Positions 40,984 through 49,440 of a stretch of DNA of 64,000 nucleotides are shown piece by piece. Positions within the stretch are counted from its first letter, which is position 1, and each line of letters starts with the position of its first letter. The notes beneath the pieces are model-generated. The model worked only from the letters and a program-made list of their open reading frames with translations. It searched no databases and had not been told where the DNA came from. Source of the stretch: DAOTTX01 sp034437515 (GTDB lineage Bacteria; Chloroflexota; Anaerolineae; Aggregatilineales; Phototrophicaceae); assembly GCA_034437515.1 (NCBI GenBank), contig DAOTTX010000245.1:13201-77200 (forward strand). Direction: 5' to 3'. Both the position numbers and the translations under genes were made by a program.

Positions 40984-43905
40984 ATGGAGTTTATATTGTT
41001 TTTGGCGGTGCCATTTTTGCTGGCACTGTTTACACCGCTGCTATATGACGCAGTTGGTCGGCGAGGACTCATCGCCATTGTACCGGGCAGTTTGCTGGCA
41101 CTGTTTGTCGTCACGCTGTTGCAACTCCCACGGGTTACGGATGGTGAGATCTTGCAACGCAGCATCGAATGGGTGCCGGATCTCGGCCTGATGCTCTCGT
41201 TCTATATGGATGGATTGGCGCTGTTGTTTATGGCGCTGGTGACAGGTGTTGGCACGGCGATTTTCTTCTATGCCGGGCACTACTTCGACGAAGACGCCGA
41301 TATGATCCGCTTTTACCGCTGGTTGCTGACCTTTACCGGCGCGATGTTGTGGCTGGTTATGGCGGGGAACTTACTGGCGCTGTTCATCGCCTGGGAGCTG
41401 ACGAGCATCACCTCATTTATGCTGATCGGCTTCAAAGGTGCAAAGTACGAAGACGCCCGCAGCGGGGCGCTACAAGCCCTGATGATTACCGGCGCGGGTG
41501 GTCTGGCGCTAGTCGTCGGCCTGTTGTTGATCGGCACGGCAGCGGGGTCGATGGAATATACTGAAATCCTCAATACCTCACTGGCGGATCATCCCTATTA
41601 CAACGGCATCGTGGGCTTGATCGCCCTGGCGGCCTTTACCAAAAGTGCGCAATTCCCTTTCCACTTCTGGCTACCGGGGGCGATGAGTGCGCCTTCCCCG
41701 GCGAGCGCGTTCTTGCATAGCGCGACGATGGTCAAGGCCGGTATCTATCTGCTGGCGCGGTTCTACCCGACGCTGGGTGACACCGCCTTGTGGGAAAATC
41801 TACTGGTCGGCGTGGGCTTGTTCACGCTATTGATGGGGTCGGTATTGGCATTGCGCCATGTCGATCTTAAAGGCATCCTGGCCTATACGACGATTGCCAA
41901 GTTGGGGGCGCTGGTCGCGTTGATCGGCCTGCCGGAAGCAGCGGGCTTCAAAGCGTTGATGGTCGGCATTCTGGCGCACGCGCTGTATAAAGCGCCGTTG
42001 TTCCTCTCCGCTGGCATCGTAGATCACGCCACCGGTACCCGCTTGATCGACAAACTCGGCGGCTTGTGGGAGAAGATGCGCGGCCTCGGCATCGTGGTCG
42101 GGCTGGCATGCATCTCGATGGCGGGGGTGATCCCGTTCCTCGGCTTCGTCGGCAAAGAGACACTAATCGAAGCCTTCATTGACGATCCGCTGGCGTTGAC
42201 CGTCGTGGTCGTCAGCGCGGTGCTGACCGTCGCCGTCGCTATTGTTATCTGGTGGCAGGTGTTCATGGGGCCGCTGCCGAAGAAATTGCACTTCCACGCG
42301 CCTGTGCCGGCCATGCTCTATGGCCCGGCGGCGCTGGCAGGTATCGGCGCGGTGACGGGTGTGCTGCTGCCGCTGACCATCATTCCATTGATTACACCTG
42401 CGGTACCAAAGGACTTCTCACTTTACCTGTTCCCTGGTTTCAACACTGCGTTTATCTTGAGCACGCTGGCGATCATCGGCGGTGTGCTGCTGTACGTGGT
42501 CCGTAGCCTCTGGCTGCGCCCGGTCAGTGATGTGCCGCTGCCCACCGGTGTGACCATCTATGGGCAGATCGTCGGCGCGGTCGAATGGAGCGCGGATCAA
42601 CTGTTGCGCACGCAGAACGGCAAGCTGCGCTACTATCTGATTGTCATTCTGGGCAGTGTCGCCGCGTTGATGGTGTTTTCCGGCATATTGGTGGATATTG
42701 CACGCGGACAGTCGATCAAAGTTGAATTCGATGGTGCATCGGACATCCTCGAAGTGGTGCTGGTGGTGCTGGCGCTGGGCGCGACCCTGGGCAGCATCGT
42801 CTACCGCAACCATCTCACCGCCGCGCTTTCGCTCGGCGTGATGGGTTACTCGGTCGGCGCAATCTTCTTGCTAGAACCGGCCCCCGATGTGGCGTTGGTA
42901 CAGTTCCTCGTGGAAACCCTCGGTACGGTGTTGGTTATCATCATGATCGGGCGCATCAGCCGCCGCCACCGCGCCGAAGCGATGGATCGCCTGTGGGAAT
43001 CATCGCAGGAAGGCCGCTGGCGTGACATCGCCATCTCGGTTGCCGTTGGTTTGATGGTCGGCCTGTTCGCGCTGACCGCCATCACCAACCGACCGGAGCG
43101 CGTCTCGATTTCCGAATGGCACATCGAGAACGCCTACCCGTTGACTGGCGTGGTCGATGTGGTCGCGGCGATCATCACCGACTTCCGCGCAACCGATACG
43201 CTGATCGAGATCATGGTGTTCGGTATGGCGGCGTTGGGTGTGCTGACGTTGTTCTCACTCACCCGCAACCAGGACGAGGAGCTTGATCTGGAAGTCCTGG
43301 AACGCCTCGAAGCGCCCTCCCCACTGAACCGTCCGCTGCCGCGTCTGGTGGCGCTGGTGATGCTGCCGTTCGCGTTATTGATCTCCGTGAGCCACATCTT
43401 GTATGCGGGGGAAAACCCCGGCGACGGCTTCACGGCGGGGGTGATTAGCGGCCTCGCGGTCGGTCTGTGGTATATCGTGTTCGGCTACACGGAAGCCAAG
43501 CAGCGGTTAATCTGGCTTAAACCCTGGTGGATGATCTCAGGGGGGATGGCGGTGGCGCTGGTCAACGCGGTGCTGCCACTGATTTTTGGACGTGAATTCT
43601 TCGCCATCACTAAGATCACCGGGGTTGAGGCTCCGGCAGGGCTGCATCTGGCCTCGACGATGATCTTTGAGATCGGCGTTTTCCTGACCGTCTTCGGCGG
43701 GGCCAGCCTCATCATGGAGGCGCTGGCACACCCCGAAGGCTTAGAAAAAATCGAAGAGATAGGCACAACCGAGGAGGTTTCAACAAATGGACGTGGTACT
43801 GGCGATAGCGACGGGCGTGATGTTCGGGATGGGGGTGTTTCAGATCCTACGCCGCGATCTAATCAAGGCGGCGATGGGGTTCTTCATCCTGTCCACGGCG
43901 ATTAA
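40984..43905 (+). CDS. mrpA: Na+/H+ antiporter subunit A, fused to an MrpB domain
   Basis: Largest subunit of the Mrp multisubunit cation/proton antiporter. The 973-residue protein has a proton-pumping NuoL/MrpA-type region (about 1-500; TSITSFMLIGFKGAKYEDARSG, QFPFHFWLPGAMSAPSPASA), a C-terminal MrpA region with further helices (about 570-770) and a final MnhB-type domain (about 790-930: SHILYAGENPGDGFTAG, FGGASLIMEAL). The A-B fusion is the group 2 mrp layout. GGAGG precedes the ATG. The last ~40 residues (after GTTEEVSTNG) are read from the start of mrpC in another frame, a 119-base overlap, and look like run-on sequence. Confidence 0.95.
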   Translation: MEFILFLAVPFLLALFTPLLYDAVGRRGLIAIVPGSLLALFVVTLLQLPRVTDGEILQRSIEWVPDLGLMLSFYMDGLALLFMALVTGVGTAIFFYAGHYFDEDADMIRFYRWLLTFTGAMLWLVMAGNLLALFIAWELTSITSFMLIGFKGAKYEDARSGALQALMITGAGGLALVVGLLLIGTAAGSMEYTEILNTSLADHPYYNGIVGLIALAAFTKSAQFPFHFWLPGAMSAPSPASAFLHSATMVKAGIYLLARFYPTLGDTALWENLLVGVGLFTLLMGSVLALRHVDLKGILAYTTIAKLGALVALIGLPEAAGFKALMVGILAHALYKAPLFLSAGIVDHATGTRLIDKLGGLWEKMRGLGIVVGLACISMAGVIPFLGFVGKETLIEAFIDDPLALTVVVVSAVLTVAVAIVIWWQVFMGPLPKKLHFHAPVPAMLYGPAALAGIGAVTGVLLPLTIIPLITPAVPKDFSLYLFPGFNTAFILSTLAIIGGVLLYVVRSLWLRPVSDVPLPTGVTIYGQIVGAVEWSADQLLRTQNGKLRYYLIVILGSVAALMVFSGILVDIARGQSIKVEFDGASDILEVVLVVLALGATLGSIVYRNHLTAALSLGVMGYSVGAIFLLEPAPDVALVQFLVETLGTVLVIIMIGRISRRHRAEAMDRLWESSQEGRWRDIAISVAVGLMVGLFALTAITNRPERVSISEWHIENAYPLTGVVDVVAAIITDFRATDTLIEIMVFGMAALGVLTLFSLTRNQDEELDLEVLERLEAPSPLNRPLPRLVALVMLPFALLISVSHILYAGENPGDGFTAGVISGLAVGLWYIVFGYTEAKQRLIWLKPWWMISGGMAVALVNAVLPLIFGREFFAITKITGVEAPAGLHLASTMIFEIGVFLTVFGGASLIMEALAHPEGLEKIEEIGTTEEVSTNGRGTGDSDGRDVRDGGVSDPTPRSNQGGDGVLHPVHGD

Positions 43906-44137
43906 CTTGTTTTTCTTCGCGGCAGGGGCTTACCAGGGCGATGTGCCGGCGTATGTCGATTCTTCGACCAACACCGTCACCGAAGGCCAGCCGAGTGACC
44001 CACTGGTGCAGGCGCTGGTACTAACCGCGATTGTCATCAGCTTCGGGACGTATGCGGTGCTGCTGGGGTTGATTAACCTGGCCTCCAAGCGGTTCAAGAC
44101 CGCCGACATCGACTCTATAGATAAGCTGGTAGGCTAA
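43787..44137 (+). CDS. mrpC: Na+/H+ antiporter subunit C
   Basis: A NuoK-like subunit of 116 residues with three transmembrane helices. It carries FGMGVFQILRRDLIKAAMGFFILSTAINLFFF and, after a polar external loop of about 25 residues, DPLVQALVLTAIVISFGTYAVLLGL, the conserved region that aligns with the proton-conducting helix of NuoK. GAGGAGG is 8 bases upstream and lies inside the mrpA reading frame, so the start is firm although the two genes overlap by 119 bases. mrpD follows after 3 bases. Confidence 0.93.
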   Translation: MDVVLAIATGVMFGMGVFQILRRDLIKAAMGFFILSTAINLFFFAAGAYQGDVPAYVDSSTNTVTEGQPSDPLVQALVLTAIVISFGTYAVLLGLINLASKRFKTADIDSIDKLVG

Positions 44138-44140
44138 ACG

Positions 44141-45637
44141 ATGGTCAATAACGCACTTGTACTTGGCCCGGTGTTCTTCCCGCTGGCCGGCGCGGTCATC
44201 GCACTGCTGCTCGCCCGGAACAACACCTTACAGCGTGGTGTCGCGGTGGCAGCCGGGACGCTGGCCTGGCTTTCCAGCGTCGCGGTACTGCTGCAAACCA
44301 TCGACGACGGCGTGCAGATCTATGTGATGGGGGGTTGGCAACCGCCGTTCGGCATCGTGCTGGTCGCGGATATGCTGGCGGCGTTGTTCTCCGCGATGGC
44401 GATGACGGTCGTCGCCGGGGGGATGCTCTACGCCTATCACTGTCGGGATAAATCCATTACCTACCCGACATTTCTTCCGCTGTTTCTGGCGATGGGCGCG
44501 GGGCTGGCGGGTTGCTTTTATACCGGCGACCTGTTCACGCTGTTCGTGTTCCTCGAACTGATGGTGATCGCCTCGGTGCTGCTGGTCGCCATCAGCGATA
44601 ACCCGCTGGGGCTGGAAGCGGCGATCAAGTATCTGTTCATCAGCGGCATGGGCACCATATTCTTGCTGCTGGGTGTGGCGGCGATGTACGCCACCTTCGG
44701 CACGCTCAACCTCGCGGATATGGCAAATTTGCTGGCAACGGGCGAACGGCCTTTCCTCGCTACCGAAGCGGCGGTGATGCTGCTGGCAGCCTTCCTGCTC
44801 AAGAGCGCGGTGTTCCCGTTCCACTTCTGGCAGCCAGATTTCCACACGACCGCGCCGACGCCCGTCCATGCGGTGCTGTCGTCGGTGGTGGTCAAGGTCG
44901 GCGTTTACGGTATCATCCGTATGCTGACGCTGCTGTTTACTGAGGAAGCCGGGTTAATCGAGGATATTCTGATCGTGCTGGGCGTGATCGGTATCTTCTT
45001 TGGTAGCCTGGGGGCGCTGCGTACCTACGACGCCAAACGGATGCTGGCTTACTCGACCTTCGGGCAGATCGGCTTTATTCTGGTGGCGATTGGCTGGGGC
45101 AACCCGGTCGCGCTGACCGGGGCGCTGGTCTACGCGGTGAACCATGCGTTTATCAAGTCCTCGCTGCTGATGCTGACTGGTGTGGTTTCCAGCCGGACGA
45201 AGACCAAAACCGCCCGCCTGACCGATATCGGCGGTGTGGGCAAGACAATGGCGCTGACCAACGCGCTCTATCTGCTGGGGGGGCTGGCGCTGGCGGGCAT
45301 CCCGCCGTTGAACGGCTTCATCAGCAAGGTGGCGCTGGTACAGGGTGGCATCGCCGACGAAGGATGGATCGTGCTGGCGCTGGCGGTCGGCGCGGGGATG
45401 ATTACACTGCTCTACATGATGCGGACGTGGCAGTTGATGTTCCAGCGTAACCCGGACGAAAACACAGTCGGCCTCAAAGACTACGGCGATAAGCCCTACG
45501 CGCCACTGCTGCTGATCAGCCTGTGTGTGTTGTTGGGCATCTACGCCGCGCCGCTGGTCGAGGTCGCCAATATGACCGTCGAACAACTTGGTGACCCGCA
45601 ACTTTACATCACCGCTGTACTTGGAGGAGGAAGTTAA
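44141..45637 (+). CDS. mrpD: Na+/H+ antiporter subunit D
   Basis: A 498-residue NuoN/NuoM-like antiporter subunit with about fourteen transmembrane helices. Conserved features include the helix-5 glutamate in FLELMVIASVLLVA, a lysine in EAAIKYLFISGMGTIF, KSAVFPFHFWQPDFHTTAPTPVHAVLSS and a broken helix around LAYSTFGQIGFI. A single mrpD gene is enough for the complex together with MrpA. It sits 3 bases after mrpC and 3 bases before mrpE. Confidence 0.95.
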   Translation: MVNNALVLGPVFFPLAGAVIALLLARNNTLQRGVAVAAGTLAWLSSVAVLLQTIDDGVQIYVMGGWQPPFGIVLVADMLAALFSAMAMTVVAGGMLYAYHCRDKSITYPTFLPLFLAMGAGLAGCFYTGDLFTLFVFLELMVIASVLLVAISDNPLGLEAAIKYLFISGMGTIFLLLGVAAMYATFGTLNLADMANLLATGERPFLATEAAVMLLAAFLLKSAVFPFHFWQPDFHTTAPTPVHAVLSSVVVKVGVYGIIRMLTLLFTEEAGLIEDILIVLGVIGIFFGSLGALRTYDAKRMLAYSTFGQIGFILVAIGWGNPVALTGALVYAVNHAFIKSSLLMLTGVVSSRTKTKTARLTDIGGVGKTMALTNALYLLGGLALAGIPPLNGFISKVALVQGGIADEGWIVLALAVGAGMITLLYMMRTWQLMFQRNPDENTVGLKDYGDKPYAPLLLISLCVLLGIYAAPLVEVANMTVEQLGDPQLYITAVLGGGS

Positions 45638-45640
45638 ACG

Positions 45641-46123
45641 ATGATTCGTCTTGTGATTTTATCGGTCATTGTCGCGTTGGTCTGGGTGATGCTGACCGGG
45701 CATACCAGCATTGAGAGCGCGTTGATCGGCTTTGTGCTGGGGTTGACCATCGTCACCCTGCTGGAACGTTCCCGCGAGCTGGGTACCAGGCGCACCCGCG
45801 TGACGGGCATCCCCGCGCTGCTGCTGTATCTGGTCAAACTGCTGCGGGAAATCCTCAGCTCCGATGTGATGGTCGCCCGGCGCATCATCACCAACCAACC
45901 CACCGAGGCCGCCGGAATGTTCGAGCTGCCGGTCGGCGGGAAAAGCGAAACCATCGCCGCGTTGAGCGCCCATGCGATTACCTCCGCACCGGGCACCTTC
46001 GTGGTGGATTTTGGGGAAGAGACGATGCTCGTCCACCTGATTGACCTGGAACTGCGCCCGGAGATCGAGGCGCAGCAAAAACGCCGTTATGAACTCTGTG
46101 AAAGGATGCTCGCCGATGAGTGA
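45641..46123 (+). CDS. mrpE: Na+/H+ antiporter subunit E
   Basis: A 160-residue MnhE-type subunit. Two or three N-terminal helices (LVILSVIVALVWVMLTGH, SALIGFVLGLTIVTLLE) precede a membrane-associated region (LLYLVKLLREILSSDVMVARRI) and a cytoplasmic domain with the family pattern LSAHAITSAPGTFVVDF. The LLREI...SDVMVARRI segment is the usual signature of the subunit. The gene overlaps the start of mrpF by 8 bases. Confidence 0.93.
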   Translation: MIRLVILSVIVALVWVMLTGHTSIESALIGFVLGLTIVTLLERSRELGTRRTRVTGIPALLLYLVKLLREILSSDVMVARRIITNQPTEAAGMFELPVGGKSETIAALSAHAITSAPGTFVVDFGEETMLVHLIDLELRPEIEAQQKRRYELCERMLADE

Positions 46124-46391
46124 TGAGATTACGTTAGGGTTAGAGATCGCGCTGACGGTGATGGTGCTGCTGCTGTTGCCGGTGGTTTACCGGGCCGTCA
46201 CCGGGCCAGCCCAGGCCGAACGGCTGCAATCTATTGATACGATGAGCGGCTTGCTGGTCGGGATCATAGTACTGCTGGCGCTGGTGCAACGCTCCGGCTT
46301 GTTGATGGATGTGGCGCTGGCGTTGGCGGCATTTAGCTTCATCGCCACGCTGGGCATCTCGCGCTATCTCTCACAGGGGAGGGTGTTCTGA
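46116..46391 (+). CDS. mrpF: Na+/H+ antiporter subunit F
   Basis: A 91-residue MnhF-type subunit with three transmembrane helices (EIALTVMVLLLLPVVYRAV, SGLLVGIIVLLALV, VALALAAFSFIATLGISRYL). The GPAQAERLQSIDTM segment between helices 1 and 2 is characteristic. The start is the ATG at 46116, behind AAAGGA, not the longer frame to 46041. It overlaps mrpE by 8 bases, and its TGA overlaps the mrpG ATG (TGATG). Confidence 0.9.
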   Translation: MSDEITLGLEIALTVMVLLLLPVVYRAVTGPAQAERLQSIDTMSGLLVGIIVLLALVQRSGLLMDVALALAAFSFIATLGISRYLSQGRVF

Positions 46392-46714
46392 TGGACGTCA
46401 TCGGCTTGATCTTCGTCTGGATCGGTGTGATCTTCTGTACGTTAGGCGTGCTGGGGGTGTGGCGCTTCCCTGATGTGTTTAACCGTCTGCACGCCTCCGG
46501 GTTGGTTACGACCGTCGGCATCGGCGGCTTGCTAATCGGTGGGGCGTTGCTGATGAACAGCATCGCGCTCAAGGCGATCATCCTACTGTTGTTCTTGCTG
46601 GTCACCGCGCCCACCTCGACCCATGCGATTGCGCAGGTCGCAAACAACCAGCAGAAGAAGCGCATCGCCCCACCACCGGCGGAAGACCCTGCCGAGGAGA
46701 CAGCGGCAGGTTAG
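46391..46714 (+). CDS. mrpG: Na+/H+ antiporter subunit G
   Basis: A 107-residue MnhG-type subunit completing the operon. Three helices are visible (LIFVWIGVIFCTLGVLGVWRF, TVGIGGLLIGGALLM, LKAIILLLFLLVTAPTSTHAIA), with the conserved RFPDVFNRLHASG between the first two. A polar C-terminal tail of about 20 residues follows. Overlapping start and stop codons couple it to mrpF. It ends in front of a palindromic repeat cluster that may terminate the operon. Confidence 0.93.
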   Translation: MDVIGLIFVWIGVIFCTLGVLGVWRFPDVFNRLHASGLVTTVGIGGLLIGGALLMNSIALKAIILLLFLLVTAPTSTHAIAQVANNQQKKRIAPPPAEDPAEETAAG

Positions 46715-46766
46715 CGGCGGTGTCTCGCATCATCACTGATATGGAGTGTACGCAAAACTCCAACCC

Positions 46767-46921
46767 GACCCTCCCCGATTCGCTGTGCAACTGTGTCGCA
46801 CCGCTACGGGGAGGGTGCTGTTCAAGCACACCGCGTTGTTACCTCCCCCGCAGCATCCCGATGCAATCGGAAGCGCATCGGGGGAGGTGGCACGATCCGC
46901 AGGATCGTGACGGAGGGGGTC
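46767..46921. repeat. Nested palindromic repeat cluster (REP/MITE-like)
   Basis: Three hairpins are packed in 155 bases: ACCCTCCCCG/CGGGGAGGGT (46768-46777 with 46807-46816), ACCTCCCCCG/CGGGGGAGGT (46841-46850 with 46879-46888) and CACGATCC/GGATCGTG (46891-46898 with 46902-46909). The outer ends GACCCTCC and GGAGGGGGTC also complement imperfectly, so the whole block is an inverted repeat. The right end runs into the stop codon of the convergent glycosyltransferase gene (46920-46922). It has the look of a mobile palindromic element; it may also act as a bidirectional terminator. Confidence 0.7.
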
Positions 46922-48038
46922 AAAGGCTGAACGAGTTATCGTCAAGGTCGAGCATCGTTCGGTAGACGCGCACGGTCTCGGCTGCGACCCGCTGATGGGT
47001 GAAGTGGTCGAGAACGCGCTGCCGGCCCTGCCGTGCCAATCGCTGCCGCAGTTGATGGTCGTCTAGCAGGCGTTTGAGTGTCGCCGCCAGTGCATCGACG
47101 TCGTTTTCCGGCACGATTATGCCCCCATCGCCGACCACATCGGGGATCGCGCCGCTATCCGACCCGACGACCGGCACACCACTCGCCATCGCTTCTACCA
47201 GCACACGCCCGAATTGTTCTTTCCAGTTGGGGCGCGTCAGCGAGGGCAACACCATCACATCCAGTTGATGATAATACGGCGGCATCTCAACCGAGTTGAC
47301 CCACGCGGTAAACGTGACCCGTTCGTGGACGTTGTGGTGCTGCGCCAATCTTTCGAGATCGTCACGCAACGGGCCACTGCCGAGAAAGTGCAGGTGCGGC
47401 TCCCCTGGCAGACGGGCGAACGCTTCCACCAACAGCTTGACACCTTTTTCTTCCACCAGCCGACCAATATACCCGAACGTGAACGGGCGCTGTGGTTCGG
47501 TTTCCGCCGGATAGAACAGGTCGGGATCGGTGCCGAACTGCGGAATCGTGGTCATCGGGCCGTCGTAGCCCTTCTCCCGCCAGATGTCCCCGGCGCTCTC
47601 CGTGCCGACCAGCGCGTAATCAACATTATCAAGCATCCAGCCTTCGCCCCATCCAAACGGCGGCGGATAACGCCGGTTGAGATTTTGCCAGCTAAAGAAC
47701 AGCGTGCTGGCCTCGGCTTTGCGGGCGTGGTACATGGCCTGCCAGGCGGCGAGGTTGTAGGGTTCTTCGTCGATGTGGACGATATGGGGTTGGAACTCAC
47801 GCAGCACGCGCCCCAGCCCGGCGTAAAAATGCAGATGAAAGTTCCCGTTGAAGCGTATCGGCAGTGTTTCCAGCCGGTAACCTTCGGTGTAAGCACGTTC
47901 CAGAGGTGTTTCGCCGCGCTCGTCCTTCCACGAAGGCGGGACGACGCACAACAGATCGACGTTCTGCTGTGCGATGTATTCCAGTTTGCGCTGGTAAATG
48001 CCCACAATGCAGGCCTTCGAGATCATCAGCACACGCAT
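46920..48038 (-). CDS. Glycosyltransferase family 4
   Basis: A 372-residue GT-B fold glycosyltransferase. The start is the ATG at 48038 (MRVLMISKACIVG); 19 upstream in-frame residues belong to sequence inside the preceding gene. Motifs: IVHIDEEPYNLAAWQ in the acceptor half, FGYIGRLVEEKGVKLLVEAF and LHFLGSGPLRDDLE at the donor domain, and the GT4 signature with two glutamates, KEQFGRVLVEAMASGVPVVGSDSGAIPDVV. The acceptor is unknown, probably a lipid or polysaccharide at the inner face of the membrane. It lies 10 bases after the ABC permease operon and is likely transcribed with it, although the functional link is unclear. Its stop lies in the palindromic repeat. Confidence 0.9.
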   Translation of the reverse strand: MRVLMISKACIVGIYQRKLEYIAQQNVDLLCVVPPSWKDERGETPLERAYTEGYRLETLPIRFNGNFHLHFYAGLGRVLREFQPHIVHIDEEPYNLAAWQAMYHARKAEASTLFFSWQNLNRRYPPPFGWGEGWMLDNVDYALVGTESAGDIWREKGYDGPMTTIPQFGTDPDLFYPAETEPQRPFTFGYIGRLVEEKGVKLLVEAFARLPGEPHLHFLGSGPLRDDLERLAQHHNVHERVTFTAWVNSVEMPPYYHQLDVMVLPSLTRPNWKEQFGRVLVEAMASGVPVVGSDSGAIPDVVGDGGIIVPENDVDALAATLKRLLDDHQLRQRLARQGRQRVLDHFTHQRVAAETVRVYRTMLDLDDNSFSL

Positions 48039-48048
48039 AAGGCGCTGC

Positions 48049-49437
48049 TTATTCCTTCTCGTAAGGCTGACCGATTGCCCTCGGTGCGATGGCACGCCCG
48101 ACCAACCCGGCGAGGATGACCATCGTAACGATGTAAGGCGTCATCTGGACGAACTGCACCGGCACATCGACTTCGAGGATCTGGAAGCGTGTATCCAGTG
48201 CCCGCGAGAAGCCGAACAGCAACCCACCGACCGCCGCTGGTAGCGGTCGCCACTTGCCGAAGATCACCGCCGCCAGCGCGATAAAGCCGAGGCCGTTGGT
48301 CATGTTGTCGTCGAACGTGCCGGATGTTTCCAACGAGAACCAGGCCCCGGCCAGCCCGGCGATCAACCCGCCGACAATCACGTTGATGTAACGATTGCGG
48401 ATCACGCTGATGCCGAGCGTATCGGCGGCGTGCGGATTTTCACCGACCGCACGAGTGCGCAACCCCCAACGGGTGAAGAACAACATCACATGCGTGATGA
48501 TAATCAGCACGAACATACTGAAGAAAACCGGCTTACCGGTGAACAGTACCTCACCCAAAATCGGAATTTCCGACAGCAGCGGGAGGCTGAAGGCTTGCAA
48601 CGTCTCGCGGGAGGCGTCGGCTTCTAGCAGCACCTCACGCCGTGTAAAACTGGTCAATCCCAACGCGAGGATGTTAATCACCGTGCCGCTGATGATCTGG
48701 TCAGTCTTGAAAGTGATCGACAACCACGCATGAAGCAGCGCCATCAACCCGCCGGAGAGCGTGGCGATCAGGATGCCGAGGTAGAGGCCACTCTGACCGG
48801 GAACGGACTCCGCGACGAAGGTATACATCACGAAGCCGAAGCACGCCCCGGTCAACATCATGCCCTCGATGGCGATGTTCACCACACCGGAACGCTCACA
48901 CCAGATGCCCGCCATCGCCCCGATCACAATCGGTGTGGCGAGGCGAAAACTCGACGCTAACAGCGTGACCATGTTGGTCGATTTCCCCGCTGCCGCTAGT
49001 ACCATCACGGTCGGGATAATCAAGATGCCGTTGATAACCAGCAGCACAGTCTTGACCCGGTCGAACCGCTCCGGCAGGGGCAGCACACCGATGACGCCGG
49101 TGATGATATAGATGATCGCTACACCGACAGCGTAAGGGATGGTCAGGATCTCCAGCGAGAAGGAGAAATCGTCGCTTTCATCGGGGAAGTCGAGCATGGT
49201 TGTTACCTGGTCGCGCAGTGGTTCCGGCGCAAACAGTAGATCACGTACCGTGTCATCCGAACTCGGCACGGTAAAGATTGTCGCCGGGTCGATCTCGATC
49301 TGATTGGGGGAAAGCAGCAGCACACCCACCCCGGCGATGAGAAAAAACAACGAGACGATAAACGTCTGGTCGATGCTGAACAGGTCACGCCAGCTTTGTG
49401 TTTCGCCTGCTGGCGCGTCGGCGGTGATGCTTGCCAT
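48049..49437 (-). CDS. ABC transporter permease, BMP/nucleoside (RbsC-like) family, second subunit
   Basis: A 462-residue permease of the BPD_transp_2 (RbsC/YufQ-type) family. Helices begin after a ~20-residue cytoplasmic start (TFIVSLFFLIAGVGVLLL). A polar outer loop (about 50-100) is followed by more helices and the family core ATPIVIGAMAGIWCERSGVVNIAIEGMMLTGACFGF and ENPHAADTLGISV. The external segment of about 90 residues near the N-terminus is longer than usual. It pairs with the permease encoded just upstream (three bases apart) and with the double ATPase. Relatives import nucleosides or related compounds with a BMP-type lipoprotein, which is absent here. Confidence 0.9.
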   Translation of the reverse strand: MASITADAPAGETQSWRDLFSIDQTFIVSLFFLIAGVGVLLLSPNQIEIDPATIFTVPSSDDTVRDLLFAPEPLRDQVTTMLDFPDESDDFSFSLEILTIPYAVGVAIIYIITGVIGVLPLPERFDRVKTVLLVINGILIIPTVMVLAAAGKSTNMVTLLASSFRLATPIVIGAMAGIWCERSGVVNIAIEGMMLTGACFGFVMYTFVAESVPGQSGLYLGILIATLSGGLMALLHAWLSITFKTDQIISGTVINILALGLTSFTRREVLLEADASRETLQAFSLPLLSEIPILGEVLFTGKPVFFSMFVLIIITHVMLFFTRWGLRTRAVGENPHAADTLGISVIRNRYINVIVGGLIAGLAGAWFSLETSGTFDDNMTNGLGFIALAAVIFGKWRPLPAAVGGLLFGFSRALDTRFQILEVDVPVQFVQMTPYIVTMVILAGLVGRAIAPRAIGQPYEKE

Positions 49438-49440
49438 GCG

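Noticed and set aside
47214..48119. 301-codon open frame on the plus strand
   Set aside because: Antisense to the GT4 gene and the end of the permease; shadow frame.
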